The notes under the pieces are model-generated. The model worked only from the letters and a program-made list of their open reading frames with translations, ran no database searches and was not told the DNA's origin. The position numbers and the translations under genes were made by a program. Shown here piece by piece: positions 1-9,170 of a DNA stretch of 54,257 bases. The first letter of the stretch is position 1, and the number at the start of each line of letters is the position of its first letter. Source of the DNA: Gemmatimonadaceae bacterium (GTDB lineage: Bacteria > Gemmatimonadota > Gemmatimonadetes > Gemmatimonadales > Gemmatimonadaceae); the NCBI GenBank assembly GCA_013816855.1, contig JACDDT010000008.1:1-54257 (forward strand), read 5' to 3'.

Positions 1-2
1 GG

Positions 3-40
3 AAAGGCCCCGCCGCGAGAGTGGTGGGGCTTTTTTCTTT
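3..40 (+). terminator. Rho-independent terminator of a gene upstream of the window
   Basis: An 8-bp stem (GCCCCGCC at 7-14 with GGTGGGGC at 23-30, one G-T pair) is followed by a run of T at 31-36 and TTT at 38-40. The A residues at 3-5 can extend the stem into the T run. It would end a transcript entering from the left. Confidence 0.8.
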
Positions 41-274
41 AAGCAGTGCTTCAGGGCGCGCTTACGCTTCGAGAGAACTGCAACTGAACGCGTTCCCGGT
101 TCCCGGTAACGAACGTTGCCGGTGGCCTGTGAATCGAATGCTGGCAAACACTTGGAAGCCACGTCGGGTTCCCGTCGTGAACCCGCAGCGGGCAACGTTT
201 TCTGCGGGGAACGCGGAGCGCGTTCGGTTTGCGCTACAGTTGCCACAACTGCCCAGGCAACTTTCCTTTCCCCG

Positions 275-1042
275 ATGCCCGCGTCGCTTCTCTCTAAATT
301 CCGCGTCGTCCTCTACGAACCCCAGGACCCCGTCAACATTGCCGGCACCATCAGAGCGATGAAGAACATGGGGTTCGCTCGGCTCTACCTCGTGCGCCCC
401 GTCGAATACGATGCCTACCGGCTCGAAGGAATCGCGCACGATACAGTCGAGATCATTTCCAACATCAAGCGCTGCGCGGATCTCGATGAGGCGCTCGACG
501 GCTGCATCGCGGTGGCGGGATTCACTGCCCGGCGGCGCGCGGCAAAGCGTGATGTAGTAACGCCGCGGGAAGCAGCCGCAGATCTTCTCGACCGAACGGA
601 GGACGGCGACATCGCTCTTCTATTCGGGCGGGAGGATAGAGGGTTGCCGAATGAGGCGCTGGACCGCGCTCAGATTGTCGTCACCATTCCGACGACAGCG
701 CACGCCTCGCTGAATCTTGCGCAGGCAGTCCTCCTCGGCATCTACGAGCTGCACGTTGCGGCGGCCGATGCTACACGGACACTGGCGCCTCCCCGCAAGC
801 ACGCGCCTCCTGCGACGGTGAAGGAATTCGAAGAGCTCTTCAAGGATGCAGAGGCGGGGCTGTACGCTGTCGATTTTTTCAAGACGCGCTATCACGAGCA
901 CATCATGCGCTCGCTGCGCACGATCTTCTTTCGCGCCCGGCCCGACGGCAGGGAAATCGCACTCCTCCGCGCCATCTTCATCGAGATTCAGCGTACGGTG
1001 GAACGCATTGCCGGAAGAAAATTCGAGCGAAAAAATCCCTGA
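275..1042 (+). CDS. trmJ: TrmJ-like SPOUT tRNA/rRNA 2'-O-methyltransferase (TrmH family)
   Basis: A 255-aa SpoU/TrmH-family RNA 2'-O-ribose methyltransferase using S-adenosylmethionine. The three family motifs are present: NIAGTIRAMKNMGF near residue 21, LLFGREDRGLPNEAL near 116, and TAHASLNLAQAV near 140, which form the trefoil-knot cofactor site. Length and the N-terminal VVLYEPQDPVNIAGT match TrmJ (E. coli about 246 aa), which methylates position 32 of some tRNAs; a 23S rRNA target cannot be excluded. The frame is open back to 116, but the ATG at 275 directly precedes the conserved domain, so it is taken as the start. It stands alone, 114 bp before the act operon. Confidence 0.85.
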   Translation: MPASLLSKFRVVLYEPQDPVNIAGTIRAMKNMGFARLYLVRPVEYDAYRLEGIAHDTVEIISNIKRCADLDEALDGCIAVAGFTARRRAAKRDVVTPREAAADLLDRTEDGDIALLFGREDRGLPNEALDRAQIVVTIPTTAHASLNLAQAVLLGIYELHVAAADATRTLAPPRKHAPPATVKEFEELFKDAEAGLYAVDFFKTRYHEHIMRSLRTIFFRARPDGREIALLRAIFIEIQRTVERIAGRKFERKNP

Positions 1043-1097
1043 CCGCGGCACCTTGCGTGTGACACTCGTCACCGGCATTTTTCGCTCGTGAAAAGGC

Positions 1098-1115
1098 TTG
1101 TGAATTTGTTCACAA
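1098..1115. promoter_or_regulatory. Rex-type operator upstream of the alternative complex III operon
   Basis: The sequence TTGTGAATTTGTTCACAA is a perfect 7-4-7 inverted repeat and fits the published Rex consensus TTGTGAANNNNTTCACAA at every defined base. Rex is a repressor that senses the NADH/NAD+ ratio and controls respiratory genes in Gram-positives and others. It also fits the CRP half-sites TGTGA-N6-TCACA, so a CRP/FNR-family protein is the main alternative. It lies 41 bp before the ATG at 1157, a good position for controlling actA. No rex gene is in the window. Confidence 0.65.
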
Positions 1116-1156
1116 AGCCGAGTAAACTCTTCCACTTTCCAACGACTTACGCGCGG

Positions 1157-1702
1157 ATGAACCTGCGAAGCAGATGGCTGGCTCTGCCCGGTTTTATTTG
1201 CATCGCGGCTTTCGCGACGATGCTTTCCGCTTACAGCGGCGCGTCATCTTCCCAAGGTTGGGGACCCGAACAGCCCGTGCGCTTCCCGCATACGGTGCAC
1301 GCCGGCACTCTGAAGATGAACTGCCTGTACTGCCACTACTCGGCGAACAAATCGCCAGACCCCGGACTGCCTGCGGTCGGCACATGCATGGGCTGTCACA
1401 ACATTGTCCCCGGAACCACCGACGCCGGGAAAGCAGAAATCAAGAAACTCGCCGGCTTTTGGAACAACAAGCAGCCGGTTCCCTGGATTCGCATTCACAA
1501 GCTCCCGGAGTACGTCCACTTCCCGCACATGCGCCACGTGAACGCGGGCGTGCAATGCCAGACTTGCCACGGCCAGATCCAGAACATGCAGCAGGTATAT
1601 CAGGCCAATTCGCTCAACATGGGGTGGTGCGTGAACTGTCACATCGGACAGTCGAATCCGCCATTGAAGGCGCGCTACGACTGCAGCACCTGCCACTACT
1701 AG
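1157..1702 (+). CDS. actA: Alternative complex III subunit ActA, pentaheme cytochrome c
   Basis: A 181-aa membrane-anchored multiheme cytochrome c. An N-terminal hydrophobic segment (about residues 8-26) is followed by five CXXCH haem sites (CLYCH, CMGCH, CQTCH, CVNCH, CSTCH), the number known for ActA. ActA passes electrons between the iron-sulphur subunit and the monohaem subunit of the quinol:electron acceptor oxidoreductase in the cytoplasmic membrane. The frame is open to a GTG at 1088, but that start would put the Rex-like operator inside the coding region, and the ATG at 1157 begins right before the membrane segment, so it is preferred. The next gene starts 3 bp after the stop. Confidence 0.9.
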   Translation: MNLRSRWLALPGFICIAAFATMLSAYSGASSSQGWGPEQPVRFPHTVHAGTLKMNCLYCHYSANKSPDPGLPAVGTCMGCHNIVPGTTDAGKAEIKKLAGFWNNKQPVPWIRIHKLPEYVHFPHMRHVNAGVQCQTCHGQIQNMQQVYQANSLNMGWCVNCHIGQSNPPLKARYDCSTCHY

Positions 1703-1705
1703 TAG

Positions 1706-4700
1706 ATGATCGACTCGGCTGATAACAACGGCGGTGCCAAAGCGCCCGAAGCGACCGGAGTAAGAAGGCGCGACTTCCTGAAAGTTTTGGGCGCCGGCGG
1801 TGCCGCCACCGCGATGCTCGGTTGCGGGCAGGAGAAAGTCGAGAAGCTCATTCCGTATCTCGTTTCGCCCGATCAGACGGTTCCCGGTGTTTCGACTTAT
1901 TACGCAACGACCTGCCGGGAGTGCGCGACCGGATGCGGCATCATCGCGGAGACCCGCGATGGACGCACCATCAAGCTCGAGGGGAATCCCGATCATCCGG
2001 TGAATCAGGGCGCGCTTTGCGCGCGCGGTCAGGCGTCGCTTCAGGGGCTATACAATCCCGATCGTTTCCGCGGTCCGATGATTCGCCGCGGCGGCAAGCT
2101 CGAGGCGATCAAGTGGGATGAAGCGCTGCGCCTGTTCGCCGAGAAGATCAACGAGACGAGAAGAAACGGCTCCGCCGGCAACGCGGTGTTCATCAACCAG
2201 CACGAAGCGGGAAGCTTCGGCCTGTTTCTCGATTCCTGGCTCGCCGCTCTCGGCATGCCAGCGCACATCAGCTATGACGCAGAGGCTGATCACGCCGCCA
2301 TCACCGCGAACAAGCAGAACGGCGGAGCTGCGTGGCCGGTTCTCAACTTCAAGGGAACGAAGCTCATCGTTTCCTTCGGCGCCGATTTTCTCGACGGGTG
2401 GGGCGCCGGAGTTCCGCAGCAGCTCGCATTTGCCGACGCACGCGCGGACTACAAGAATGCGCCGCGCCTAATTTATGTCGGTCCGCGCAGATCACTCACC
2501 GGATTGAACGCCGATCAGTGGATCGACTGCCGTCCGGGTGGTGAGATTGCAATTGCGAAGATGCTCAGTGGTGCGCTGTCCCCCGCGCAAGCCTCGCAGC
2601 AGAGTGGCGCGCCGCAGAAAGCGCTCGAGTCACTCGCGCGCGAGTTCGCGGCCGCGAAGCCCGCGATGGTTCTCTCCGGCGCCGGCAGCTCGGACCTTAG
2701 TGCGATCGCCGCCACCTTGAACAGCGCGCCCGCGGGCAACGGCGGTTATCTCGGCTTCGAAGGGATCGCTACCGCTGCAGAAATGCGCGCGCTTGCTCAT
2801 AGAATGTCCGCCAACGGCGTTTCGCTGCTCATGGTTCGCGGCGCGAATCCGGTGTACACGCTGCCGAAGTCAGTCGGGTTCGAAGCGGCATTGAAGAAGG
2901 TGCCGTACAAGGTGAGCTTCTCGTCCGTTCCGGACGAGACCACCGAGCTCGCCGATCTCATCCTGCCCGATCATCATTTTCTGGAGCAGTGGGGCGACGC
3001 GGAGCCGATGCGCGGCGTGCTGTCGCTTCAGCAGCCGACGATGGACCCGGTTTTCGACACGCGTGCAACAACCGACGTTCTCATAAGTGTAGGTCGAGCC
3101 GAGGCCGCGACTGCTGCGAGCTATCAGTATCCCGATTTCCGCACCTGGTTGATTGGCCGCTTTCCTGGTGGCGCAACCGCACTTGCTGCCGCACTGCCCA
3201 AGGGATTCACCTCGGGTTCGATCGGTTATGCGCCGCAAGCGCGCGCGCTTCCGGCGGTGCAGACGACAACCATGGATCAGACGCACGGCTCGATGTATCT
3301 CTACGTCTATCCCCATCCCCTCCTCGGCGACGGACGCGGCGCAAACAAGCCGTGGCTGCAGGAGCTGCCTGATCCCGTAACGAAGATCTGTTGGCAGACA
3401 GTCGCGGAGATGAATCCGGCGACGCTGACGAAGATGGGAATGGCAAACGGCGATTACGTCACCGTTAAGACGTCGGCGGGAAGTTTGACTCTTCCCGTGC
3501 TTTCGTATCCCGGGGTCCAGCGCGACACCATTGCAATCGCCACAGGAAGAGGCCATCCGCATTCGGGTCGCTATGCGTCGGCGGGATTCAACCCGCTCGA
3601 TCTGCTTCCAGTCTCGGAAGATCGCTCTGGCGCATTCGTCTATGCGTCTACGAAGGCCGACGTGACGAAGGCCGGCGGTAGCACGTGGATCGTAACCACG
3701 GAAGGATCTTCGAGACAGCACGGCCGCGGAATCGGTCAGGCGATCGGAATCGCCGAGCTCGGCGGCCAGGGGAATGAGGAAGGCGTCGGCGCGGAACACC
3801 AGAAGTCGGGCGAGAAGGGTGAAGAAATGGCCGGCGACGCGAGTCACGAATTCCTTCCTGGAATGCGGGCGCCTGTCGCCAACGACGCACAGGGAGACCG
3901 CGGCGACCAGGCGTCGAATGACAAGGGCATGTACGATCCGAAACACTGGAGCGGCATGGCCAAGCGCCGTTGGGCGATGACCGTCGATCTGGCGCGATGC
4001 ACAGGATGCTCCGCATGCGTTACCGCGTGCTACGCGGAAAACAACATTCCAACCGTCGGCGCTGACTGGCAGGGCGGGAAATTTCTCCCCGACCGCACCG
4101 GCTTCGGCGCGAACATTACGCGCAGCAGAGAGATGGCGTGGCTCCGCATCGAGCGGTACTACGAGGGCGGCGAAGACGGCAGCGCCGACTTCGACACGCG
4201 CTTCGTTCCGATGATGTGCCAGCACTGCGGCAACGCTCCTTGTGAACCGGTGTGCCCGGTGTACGCGACGTATCACGCCCCGGATGGGCTCAACGTTCAG
4301 GTTTACAACCGTTGCGTCGGAACGCGCTATTGCTCGAACAATTGCCCGTACAAGGTTCGCTACTTCAACTGGTTCGGTTACGGTGAGCCGGGCCGCGCGC
4401 AGTATGCGTTCCCGGAGCCTCTCAACTGGCAGCTCAATCCGGACGTCACCGTTCGCGGCAAGGGCGTTATGGAGAAGTGCACCTTCTGCGTGCAGCGCAT
4501 TCGCGAAGCGGAAAACCGTGCGAAGCTCGAGCAGCGCGAGATGCAGCCTGACGAGTTCACGACCGCATGCGCCGCCTCGTGTCCCTCGCGCGCGATCACC
4601 TTCGGTGACGCCGCCGATGAAAATTGGAGCGTGACGAAAGTTGCGAAAGACCGCCGAGCGTATCACGTGTTCGAGGAGCTCAACACGTACACGGCCGTCG

Positions 4701-4744
4701 TCTATCTGAAGAAGGTTTTACACTCAGCGCCGGGAGCCGCGTAG
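1706..4744 (+). CDS. actB: Alternative complex III subunit ActB, molybdopterin-oxidoreductase-like/iron-sulphur fusion
   Basis: A 1012-aa iron-sulphur subunit. It starts with a twin-arginine signal ([10 protein letters not shown], Arg20-22) ending in a lipobox-like MLGC (Cys40). The N-terminal half resembles molybdopterin oxidoreductases, with a [4Fe-4S] site at Cys70, Cys73, Cys77 and Cys105; in ActB this half is known to carry no molybdenum cofactor. From about residue 750 a ferredoxin (NrfC/PsrB-type) domain carries [39 protein letters not shown] and CAASC, enough for four clusters. The fusion of both halves is the usual ActB form. It lies between actA and actC, with 1 bp to the latter. 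Confidence 0.93.
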   Translation: MIDSADNNGGAKAPEATGVRRRDFLKVLGAGGAATAMLGCGQEKVEKLIPYLVSPDQTVPGVSTYYATTCRECATGCGIIAETRDGRTIKLEGNPDHPVNQGALCARGQASLQGLYNPDRFRGPMIRRGGKLEAIKWDEALRLFAEKINETRRNGSAGNAVFINQHEAGSFGLFLDSWLAALGMPAHISYDAEADHAAITANKQNGGAAWPVLNFKGTKLIVSFGADFLDGWGAGVPQQLAFADARADYKNAPRLIYVGPRRSLTGLNADQWIDCRPGGEIAIAKMLSGALSPAQASQQSGAPQKALESLAREFAAAKPAMVLSGAGSSDLSAIAATLNSAPAGNGGYLGFEGIATAAEMRALAHRMSANGVSLLMVRGANPVYTLPKSVGFEAALKKVPYKVSFSSVPDETTELADLILPDHHFLEQWGDAEPMRGVLSLQQPTMDPVFDTRATTDVLISVGRAEAATAASYQYPDFRTWLIGRFPGGATALAAALPKGFTSGSIGYAPQARALPAVQTTTMDQTHGSMYLYVYPHPLLGDGRGANKPWLQELPDPVTKICWQTVAEMNPATLTKMGMANGDYVTVKTSAGSLTLPVLSYPGVQRDTIAIATGRGHPHSGRYASAGFNPLDLLPVSEDRSGAFVYASTKADVTKAGGSTWIVTTEGSSRQHGRGIGQAIGIAELGGQGNEEGVGAEHQKSGEKGEEMAGDASHEFLPGMRAPVANDAQGDRGDQASNDKGMYDPKHWSGMAKRRWAMTVDLARCTGCSACVTACYAENNIPTVGADWQGGKFLPDRTGFGANITRSREMAWLRIERYYEGGEDGSADFDTRFVPMMCQHCGNAPCEPVCPVYATYHAPDGLNVQVYNRCVGTRYCSNNCPYKVRYFNWFGYGEPGRAQYAFPEPLNWQLNPDVTVRGKGVMEKCTFCVQRIREAENRAKLEQREMQPDEFTTACAASCPSRAITFGDAADENWSVTKVAKDRRAYHVFEELNTYTAVVYLKKVLHSAPGAA

Positions 4745-4745
4745 C

Positions 4746-6209
4746 ATGGCGACTCTTTCACGACCCGTCCCGGCGACCGAAGAGAAAATGCGCCCCAATA
4801 TCGCGAGCGCGGACGTCCAGCTCCCCGCGGTGCGCGATTACGAGCAGGTCGACCGCGAGATCGTCGGCACGCTGCATCCGACAGTTGCGTGGTTCATCGG
4901 ACTTGGCGTTGCAATCCTCTTCCTCATCATCGGTGCGTCCGCATGGATGTACCAGATCTACAACGGACTCGGCGTAGCCGGCTACAACCCGCCGGTGATG
5001 TGGGGCGTGTACATCATCACCTTCGTTTTCTGGGTCGGTATCGGTCACGCCGGAACGCTGATCTCGGCAATTCTTTATCTCTTCCGGGCCGGATTCCGCA
5101 CGACCATTTATCGCTGTGCGGAAGCGATGACGGTCTTCGCCGTCATGACGGCTGGACTCTTCCCGATTCTCCACCTCGGGCGTCCGTGGAAATTCTTCTG
5201 GCTCATTCCGTACCCGAACTGGCGCTACATCTGGCCGCAGTTCAAGAGCCCGCTGGTGTGGGACGTGTTCGCCATTCTCACCTACCTCACTGTTTCGAGC
5301 ACCTTCCTTTATATCGGTTTGATCCCGGACATCGCGGTGCTGCGCGATCGCGAAAAGACGAATCCTGTTCGCAAGCGCATTCTCTCGGTGCTCTCGCTCG
5401 GCTGGAGAAATTCGGATCGCGAGTGGAGACACTTCGCCCGCGCGTATCTCTTCCTTGCGGCGTTCTCTACGCCACTCGTGCTCTCGGTGCACTCCGTCGT
5501 TTCCTTCGACTTCGCGATGGCGCTCACACCGGGATGGCACACCACGATCTTCCCGCCATACTTCGTGGCCGGTGCGATTTTCTCGGGAATCGGAATGGTG
5601 TTCACGATCATCATCCCGATCAGAAAGTGGTTCAACCTCAAGCACTACGTGACGCTCAACCATCTCGACGCGGCGGCCAAGCTCGCGCTGTTCACCTCGC
5701 TCGTCGTCGGCTGCGCCTACATGACGGAATGGTTCGTGGCGTGGTTCAGCGGGAACGAAGCCGAGAAAGCGTTCTTTGCGAACCGCATCTGGGGCCAGTG
5801 GTGGTGGGCGTCGGCGATTCTGTACACCTGCAACATGGTGCTGCCGCTCTCGCTCTTCTCCCAGCGCCTGCGCCGCAATACGACCTGGCTCTTCATTCTT
5901 TCGATCTTCATCAACATCGGAATGTGGTTCGAGCGTTTCGTCATCGTGGTGCCCTCGCTCTCGCACGAGTTCGAGCCGTGGCAGTGGACGACGTATCACC
6001 CGACGTGGGTGGATTACGCCATTCTCTGTGGCAGCTTCGGCTGGTTCTCAATGTGGTTCCTGCTCTTCATTAAGCAGCTGCCGGTGATCGCCATCTCCGA
6101 AGTGAAGGAGATCGTGATGCCGCGCCTGCGCACCGCGCACGCACACGGCACCACGGTTTCCGGAGAGCATCAGGACTACGAAGCGGACACACCGGGAGAG
6201 CACGACTGA
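4746..6209 (+). CDS. actC: Alternative complex III subunit ActC, NrfD/PsrC-type quinol-binding membrane protein
   Basis: A 487-aa polytopic membrane protein of the NrfD/PsrC family, with about ten hydrophobic segments spread through residues 50-450. Known ActC forms the quinol-oxidising site next to the ActB iron-sulphur domain. Conserved family stretches such as GIGHAGTLISAILYLF and FPILHLGRPWKFFWLIPYPN are visible. A soluble charged tail follows the last membrane segment. Its stop overlaps the actD start by one base, indicating tight co-translation. Confidence 0.92.
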   Translation: MATLSRPVPATEEKMRPNIASADVQLPAVRDYEQVDREIVGTLHPTVAWFIGLGVAILFLIIGASAWMYQIYNGLGVAGYNPPVMWGVYIITFVFWVGIGHAGTLISAILYLFRAGFRTTIYRCAEAMTVFAVMTAGLFPILHLGRPWKFFWLIPYPNWRYIWPQFKSPLVWDVFAILTYLTVSSTFLYIGLIPDIAVLRDREKTNPVRKRILSVLSLGWRNSDREWRHFARAYLFLAAFSTPLVLSVHSVVSFDFAMALTPGWHTTIFPPYFVAGAIFSGIGMVFTIIIPIRKWFNLKHYVTLNHLDAAAKLALFTSLVVGCAYMTEWFVAWFSGNEAEKAFFANRIWGQWWWASAILYTCNMVLPLSLFSQRLRRNTTWLFILSIFINIGMWFERFVIVVPSLSHEFEPWQWTTYHPTWVDYAILCGSFGWFSMWFLLFIKQLPVIAISEVKEIVMPRLRTAHAHGTTVSGEHQDYEADTPGEHD

Positions 6210-6709
6210 TGCGCGGCGTCCTCGCACACTTCAAGGAGCTCGATTCGCTCGTCGAGGCGATCGAAGAGCTGAAGGCGAAGAAGACGGGTGATATCACCGT
6301 CTACACGCCCACGCCGCGTCACGAGATCGAGCACGCCATCCACGCTCCGCCGAGCAAGGTGAGGCTGTTCACACTCATCGGCGGGCTCGCCGGTGTCACA
6401 TTCGGCTATTGGATCGCCATTTGGATATCGGATTACTGGCCATTGGTCGTGGGCGGGAAAGCGATCGCGTCGTGGGTGCCTTACACGATTTTCGGATTTG
6501 AGGTGATGGTGCTCGTCGGCGCCCTTTCGACAGTGGTGGGCCTCTTCATCACTTCGCGCATTCCCAAACTGACGATGACGGTGGGATACGATCCGCGCTT
6601 CAGCGGCGGCGATTACGGTCTCTGGCTCGAGTGCGCTCCTGACAATGCGAACGAAGCTGCAGCACTGCTGCGCGGTCACGGCGCGACGGAGGTGCGGAGT
6701 GAACGCTAA
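6209..6709 (+). CDS. actD: Alternative complex III subunit ActD (DUF3341)
   Basis: A 166-aa protein with a soluble N-terminal region (LAHFKELDSLVEAIEELK), two membrane helices (about residues 52-72 and 90-117), and a short soluble tail ending in an ACT-like element (GLWLECAPDNANEAAALLRG). This layout is typical of ActD/DUF3341, an accessory membrane subunit of alternative complex III. Its exact function is not established. It overlaps actC by one base and actE by 11 bp. Confidence 0.88.
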   Translation: MRGVLAHFKELDSLVEAIEELKAKKTGDITVYTPTPRHEIEHAIHAPPSKVRLFTLIGGLAGVTFGYWIAIWISDYWPLVVGGKAIASWVPYTIFGFEVMVLVGALSTVVGLFITSRIPKLTMTVGYDPRFSGGDYGLWLECAPDNANEAAALLRGHGATEVRSER

Positions 6710-7469
6710 ACTGCGCACTCTCGTTTTTGTCCTGCCCATGCTGCTCGGTGCCTGCGAGTGGTTCTCGGACTTCAAGCGGCAGCCGTCTCTATGGACGTGG
6801 GAGCCGGTGAAGGATTCGCTAACGCCTTCGCGTGGCAATCCTCAGATGTCGGTGCCGACGACAGGAACGTTCATGGCGGGATTCCAGGTTTCGTACACCG
6901 CGATGCCCGACTCGCTCGCCGGAATCGCGAACCCAACCGCGATCAGCGACGCATCGCTCGCGAATGGAAGAAAATATTTCCAGATCAACTGCGCTGTCTG
7001 TCACGGGGACGCCGCCCAGGGTGACGGCCCCGCTACGAAATTCGGAATGCCGGGGATCAATCTCGCGACTGATCTCACGAAGTCTCGCAGTGACGGATAC
7101 ATCTACGGGATGATTCGGAATGGGCGCGGGCTGATGCCGACGTACAACCGGATCGAAGAGATGGATCGCTGGGACGTGGTGAACTACGTGCGCGGACTTC
7201 AGGGTCTCGCCGGACACCCGGTAGTGACCGGGCCGCTCGCGCCTCCGGGTGTGACGGGCAAAATGGTGCCGGGATTTACCCGCATGGGCCCAACGCGTCC
7301 GGCGCCGTTCTACAATCAGTGGAAGCATGCGCAGCCGGTTGCTCTGGATTCGTCGGAGAGCGTTGCTGATACGTCAAAGAAGGAGTCGCCAGTACCCGCG
7401 GTGCAGCGGAAGGCGCCGGTGGACACTACCAGGAAATCGGATTCCGCAGGGCGGGGAGGTGTCCGATGA
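6699..7469 (+). CDS. actE: Alternative complex III subunit ActE, monohaem cytochrome c lipoprotein
   Basis: A 256-aa protein starting at GTG 6699, chosen because a GGAGGTGCGGA ribosome site lies just before it inside actD and because the residues that follow form a lipoprotein signal ending in LLGAC (Cys19). One haem site, CAVCH (Cys98-His102), and a downstream Met in LMPTYNRIEEMD that can serve as the sixth ligand define a class I cytochrome c domain. ActE is the likely electron exit toward oxidases or soluble carriers. The last 50 residues are a low-complexity Ser/Lys/Pro tail that is not part of the haem domain. Confidence 0.88.
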   Translation: MNAKLRTLVFVLPMLLGACEWFSDFKRQPSLWTWEPVKDSLTPSRGNPQMSVPTTGTFMAGFQVSYTAMPDSLAGIANPTAISDASLANGRKYFQINCAVCHGDAAQGDGPATKFGMPGINLATDLTKSRSDGYIYGMIRNGRGLMPTYNRIEEMDRWDVVNYVRGLQGLAGHPVVTGPLAPPGVTGKMVPGFTRMGPTRPAPFYNQWKHAQPVALDSSESVADTSKKESPVPAVQRKAPVDTTRKSDSAGRGGVR

Positions 7470-8791
7470 GCGCGCACGAGGCTCACGTTCCAACGCGCGA
7501 TGAGGTGATCGCCGGCAGTGACCGGGTATCATCCCGAACGCTCAGGCTCACGTGCATCGTGCTTGCGGCCATTGGGACGCTCATCTTCCTCATCGGCGCT
7601 TTCACGGGGAACGACCGTGCGTGGCGAGCGCTGCTCTTCAATTGGCTTTACTTCACGACCATCTCCTCGGCGGGCGTGATGTTCGTCGCCGTCCAGCGCA
7701 TTACGACGGCGCGGTGGTCGCGCTCGATCATTCGCTTTCTCGAAGGCTACGTCGCATTTCTTCCCGTAGCGTTCGTGCTGCTGCTCGTCATCCTCCTCGG
7801 GCGGCATCACATCTTCTGGTGGTCGAACGTCGTTTCTGAGATCCCCGAGAAGCGCGTTTACTTGAAGCCATCGTTCGTGTTCCTACGGACGATATCCGCC
7901 CTCGCCATCATCGTCGCGCTCAGCTTGTGGTACATCTACACCTCGGTGCGCCTCGACGTCGGACTCGCCCCGGAAGCCGGTGCGGGATGGGCGCGCGGAC
8001 TTCGCGAGAGAATGCGCCGCGGATATCGTGACGAGCGCAGGGAGATTCACTCCACGCATTCGCTTCAGGGGAAGCTCGCTGTCTGGCTCGGCTTTGCATT
8101 CGTGTATGGATGGATCTCACTCGCGTGGGACTTATCGATGTCGCTCGACCCGCACTTCCAGAGCACGATGTACGGCTGGTGGGTGTTTATGGGCGGCTGG
8201 GTCGCAGCGCTCGCGAGCTTCACCATCATTACGATGGCGTGGCGGAAGTATCTCAACCGCTACGACCTCATCACCGAGCGCCACTTTCACGATCTCGGAA
8301 AGCTCTGCTTCGCCTTCACCGCGTTCTGGGGATATCTGACCTTCGGCCAGTACCTAGTCATCTGGTATGGCAATCTCGGCGAGGAGACGCACTGGATGAG
8401 GCTGCGCCTCATTCACCCGTGGATGGGACTTACGCTCGCGACGGTGGCGATGATGTTCGTCATTCCGTTCTTCGGCCTCCTCTCCCGCGCGGCGAAAGTC
8501 TATCTGCCGACGATGGTGATCTTCGCACTGTCGACTGTGTTCGGTCTTTGGTTCCACCGGTACCTCGAGGTCTATCCCTCGGTTTACGGCACGGCGGTGG
8601 CGGGCGTTCCGTTCGGCTTGTGGGAGATTGGAATCGGAGTCGGATACCTCGGCATCTGGGGATGCTGCTACCTCGCGTTTATGGACGCGTTCCCGCGCTT
8701 CCGTTTCACGCTGATGACATCGCCGTTCCGGGATGAAGTGCAGGTGCCGGTGAACGCGAAGACAATGGAGCCGCTACCGGCGCACGAGTAG
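7466..8791 (+). CDS. actF: Alternative complex III subunit ActF, NrfD-like membrane protein
   Basis: A 441-aa polytopic membrane protein, paralogous to ActC, with about ten hydrophobic segments. It overlaps actE by the ATGA stop/start. Family features include FLEGYVAFLPVAFVLLLVI near the third helix and a conserved Trp/His-rich stretch around residues 215-260. Known ActF pairs with ActC and is proposed to take part in proton movement. It is the last gene of the operon: no actG and no cytochrome oxidase genes follow. Confidence 0.9.
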   Translation: MSAHEAHVPTRDEVIAGSDRVSSRTLRLTCIVLAAIGTLIFLIGAFTGNDRAWRALLFNWLYFTTISSAGVMFVAVQRITTARWSRSIIRFLEGYVAFLPVAFVLLLVILLGRHHIFWWSNVVSEIPEKRVYLKPSFVFLRTISALAIIVALSLWYIYTSVRLDVGLAPEAGAGWARGLRERMRRGYRDERREIHSTHSLQGKLAVWLGFAFVYGWISLAWDLSMSLDPHFQSTMYGWWVFMGGWVAALASFTIITMAWRKYLNRYDLITERHFHDLGKLCFAFTAFWGYLTFGQYLVIWYGNLGEETHWMRLRLIHPWMGLTLATVAMMFVIPFFGLLSRAAKVYLPTMVIFALSTVFGLWFHRYLEVYPSVYGTAVAGVPFGLWEIGIGVGYLGIWGCCYLAFMDAFPRFRFTLMTSPFRDEVQVPVNAKTMEPLPAHE

Positions 8792-8792
8792 C

Positions 8793-8929
8793 CCCCTCGC
8801 TTCCCACTGGTGGCTATGCTGGGAACTGCAACCGAGAACTACACGGGTAAGAGAGGCCAGAGACGCATAGTGGCCAGGTGCTAGTGTGGGACGATGTTCG
8901 AAGCGCCGGTGCGAAGGGAAGGCGAGGGG
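8793..8929. repeat. Long imperfect hairpin downstream of actF
   Basis: CCCCTCGCTTCCC (8793-8805) pairs with GGGAAGGCGAGGGG (8916-8929), 13 pairs with one bulged base. Inside it CTATGC (8814-8819) pairs with GCATAG (8865-8870). There is no T run, so it is not a typical terminator. It could be a decayed palindromic repeat or a structured 3' end of the act transcript. The rest of 8792-9087 holds no convincing gene. Confidence 0.4.
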
Positions 8930-9087
8930 CGAGAAAGCGCTCTCTCAACCCGTCATAGATTGCGACGGAGGTATTCGATATCGCATCACTCTAGTGCCTC
9001 GTGCCTATGCATCTCTGGCGCCTCCCACCCGTGTATTTCTCGGTTGCAGTTAAAGAATCGAAGGCTTGGTATCTATATTTAGTGAGA

Positions 9088-9160
9088 GGGGCGTTAGCTC
9101 AGCTGGGAGAGCGCCTGGTTTGCAACCAGGAGGTCGCAGGTTCGATCCCTGTACGCTCCA
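9088..9160 (+). tRNA. tRNA-Ala (anticodon TGC)
   Basis: A 73-nt cloverleaf. The acceptor stem GGGGCGT pairs with ACGCTCC (one G-T pair), the D arm is GCTC/GAGC, the anticodon stem CCTGG/CCAGG encloses the loop TTTGCAA with anticodon TGC, and the T arm is GCAGG TTCGATC CCTGT. The discriminator base is A and CCA is not encoded. A TATATT box at 9074-9079 is well placed as a -10 element, without a clear -35. Confidence 0.97.
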
Positions 9161-9170
9161 CTTCCGCGGA

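Noticed and set aside
1098-1115. Reading the actA palindrome as an FNR site
   Set aside because: The FNR half-site TTGAT is absent; Rex fits fully and CRP is kept as the alternative.
1088-1156. GTG start at 1088 extending ActA by 23 residues
   Set aside because: It would place the Rex-like operator inside the coding region, and the signal-anchor begins at the ATG at 1157.
2870-4666. Long open frame of 598 codons on the minus strand opposite actB
   Set aside because: Arg/His-rich composition with no family motif; it is the mirror of a real, well-recognised gene in GC-rich DNA.
4758-5999. Open frame of 413 codons on the minus strand opposite actC
   Set aside because: Charged low-complexity translation, a shadow of the membrane protein gene.
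8894-9082. 62-codon frame between actF and tRNA-Ala that could be actG
   Set aside because: No membrane helix or resemblance to ActG, and no ribosome site; composition looks non-coding.
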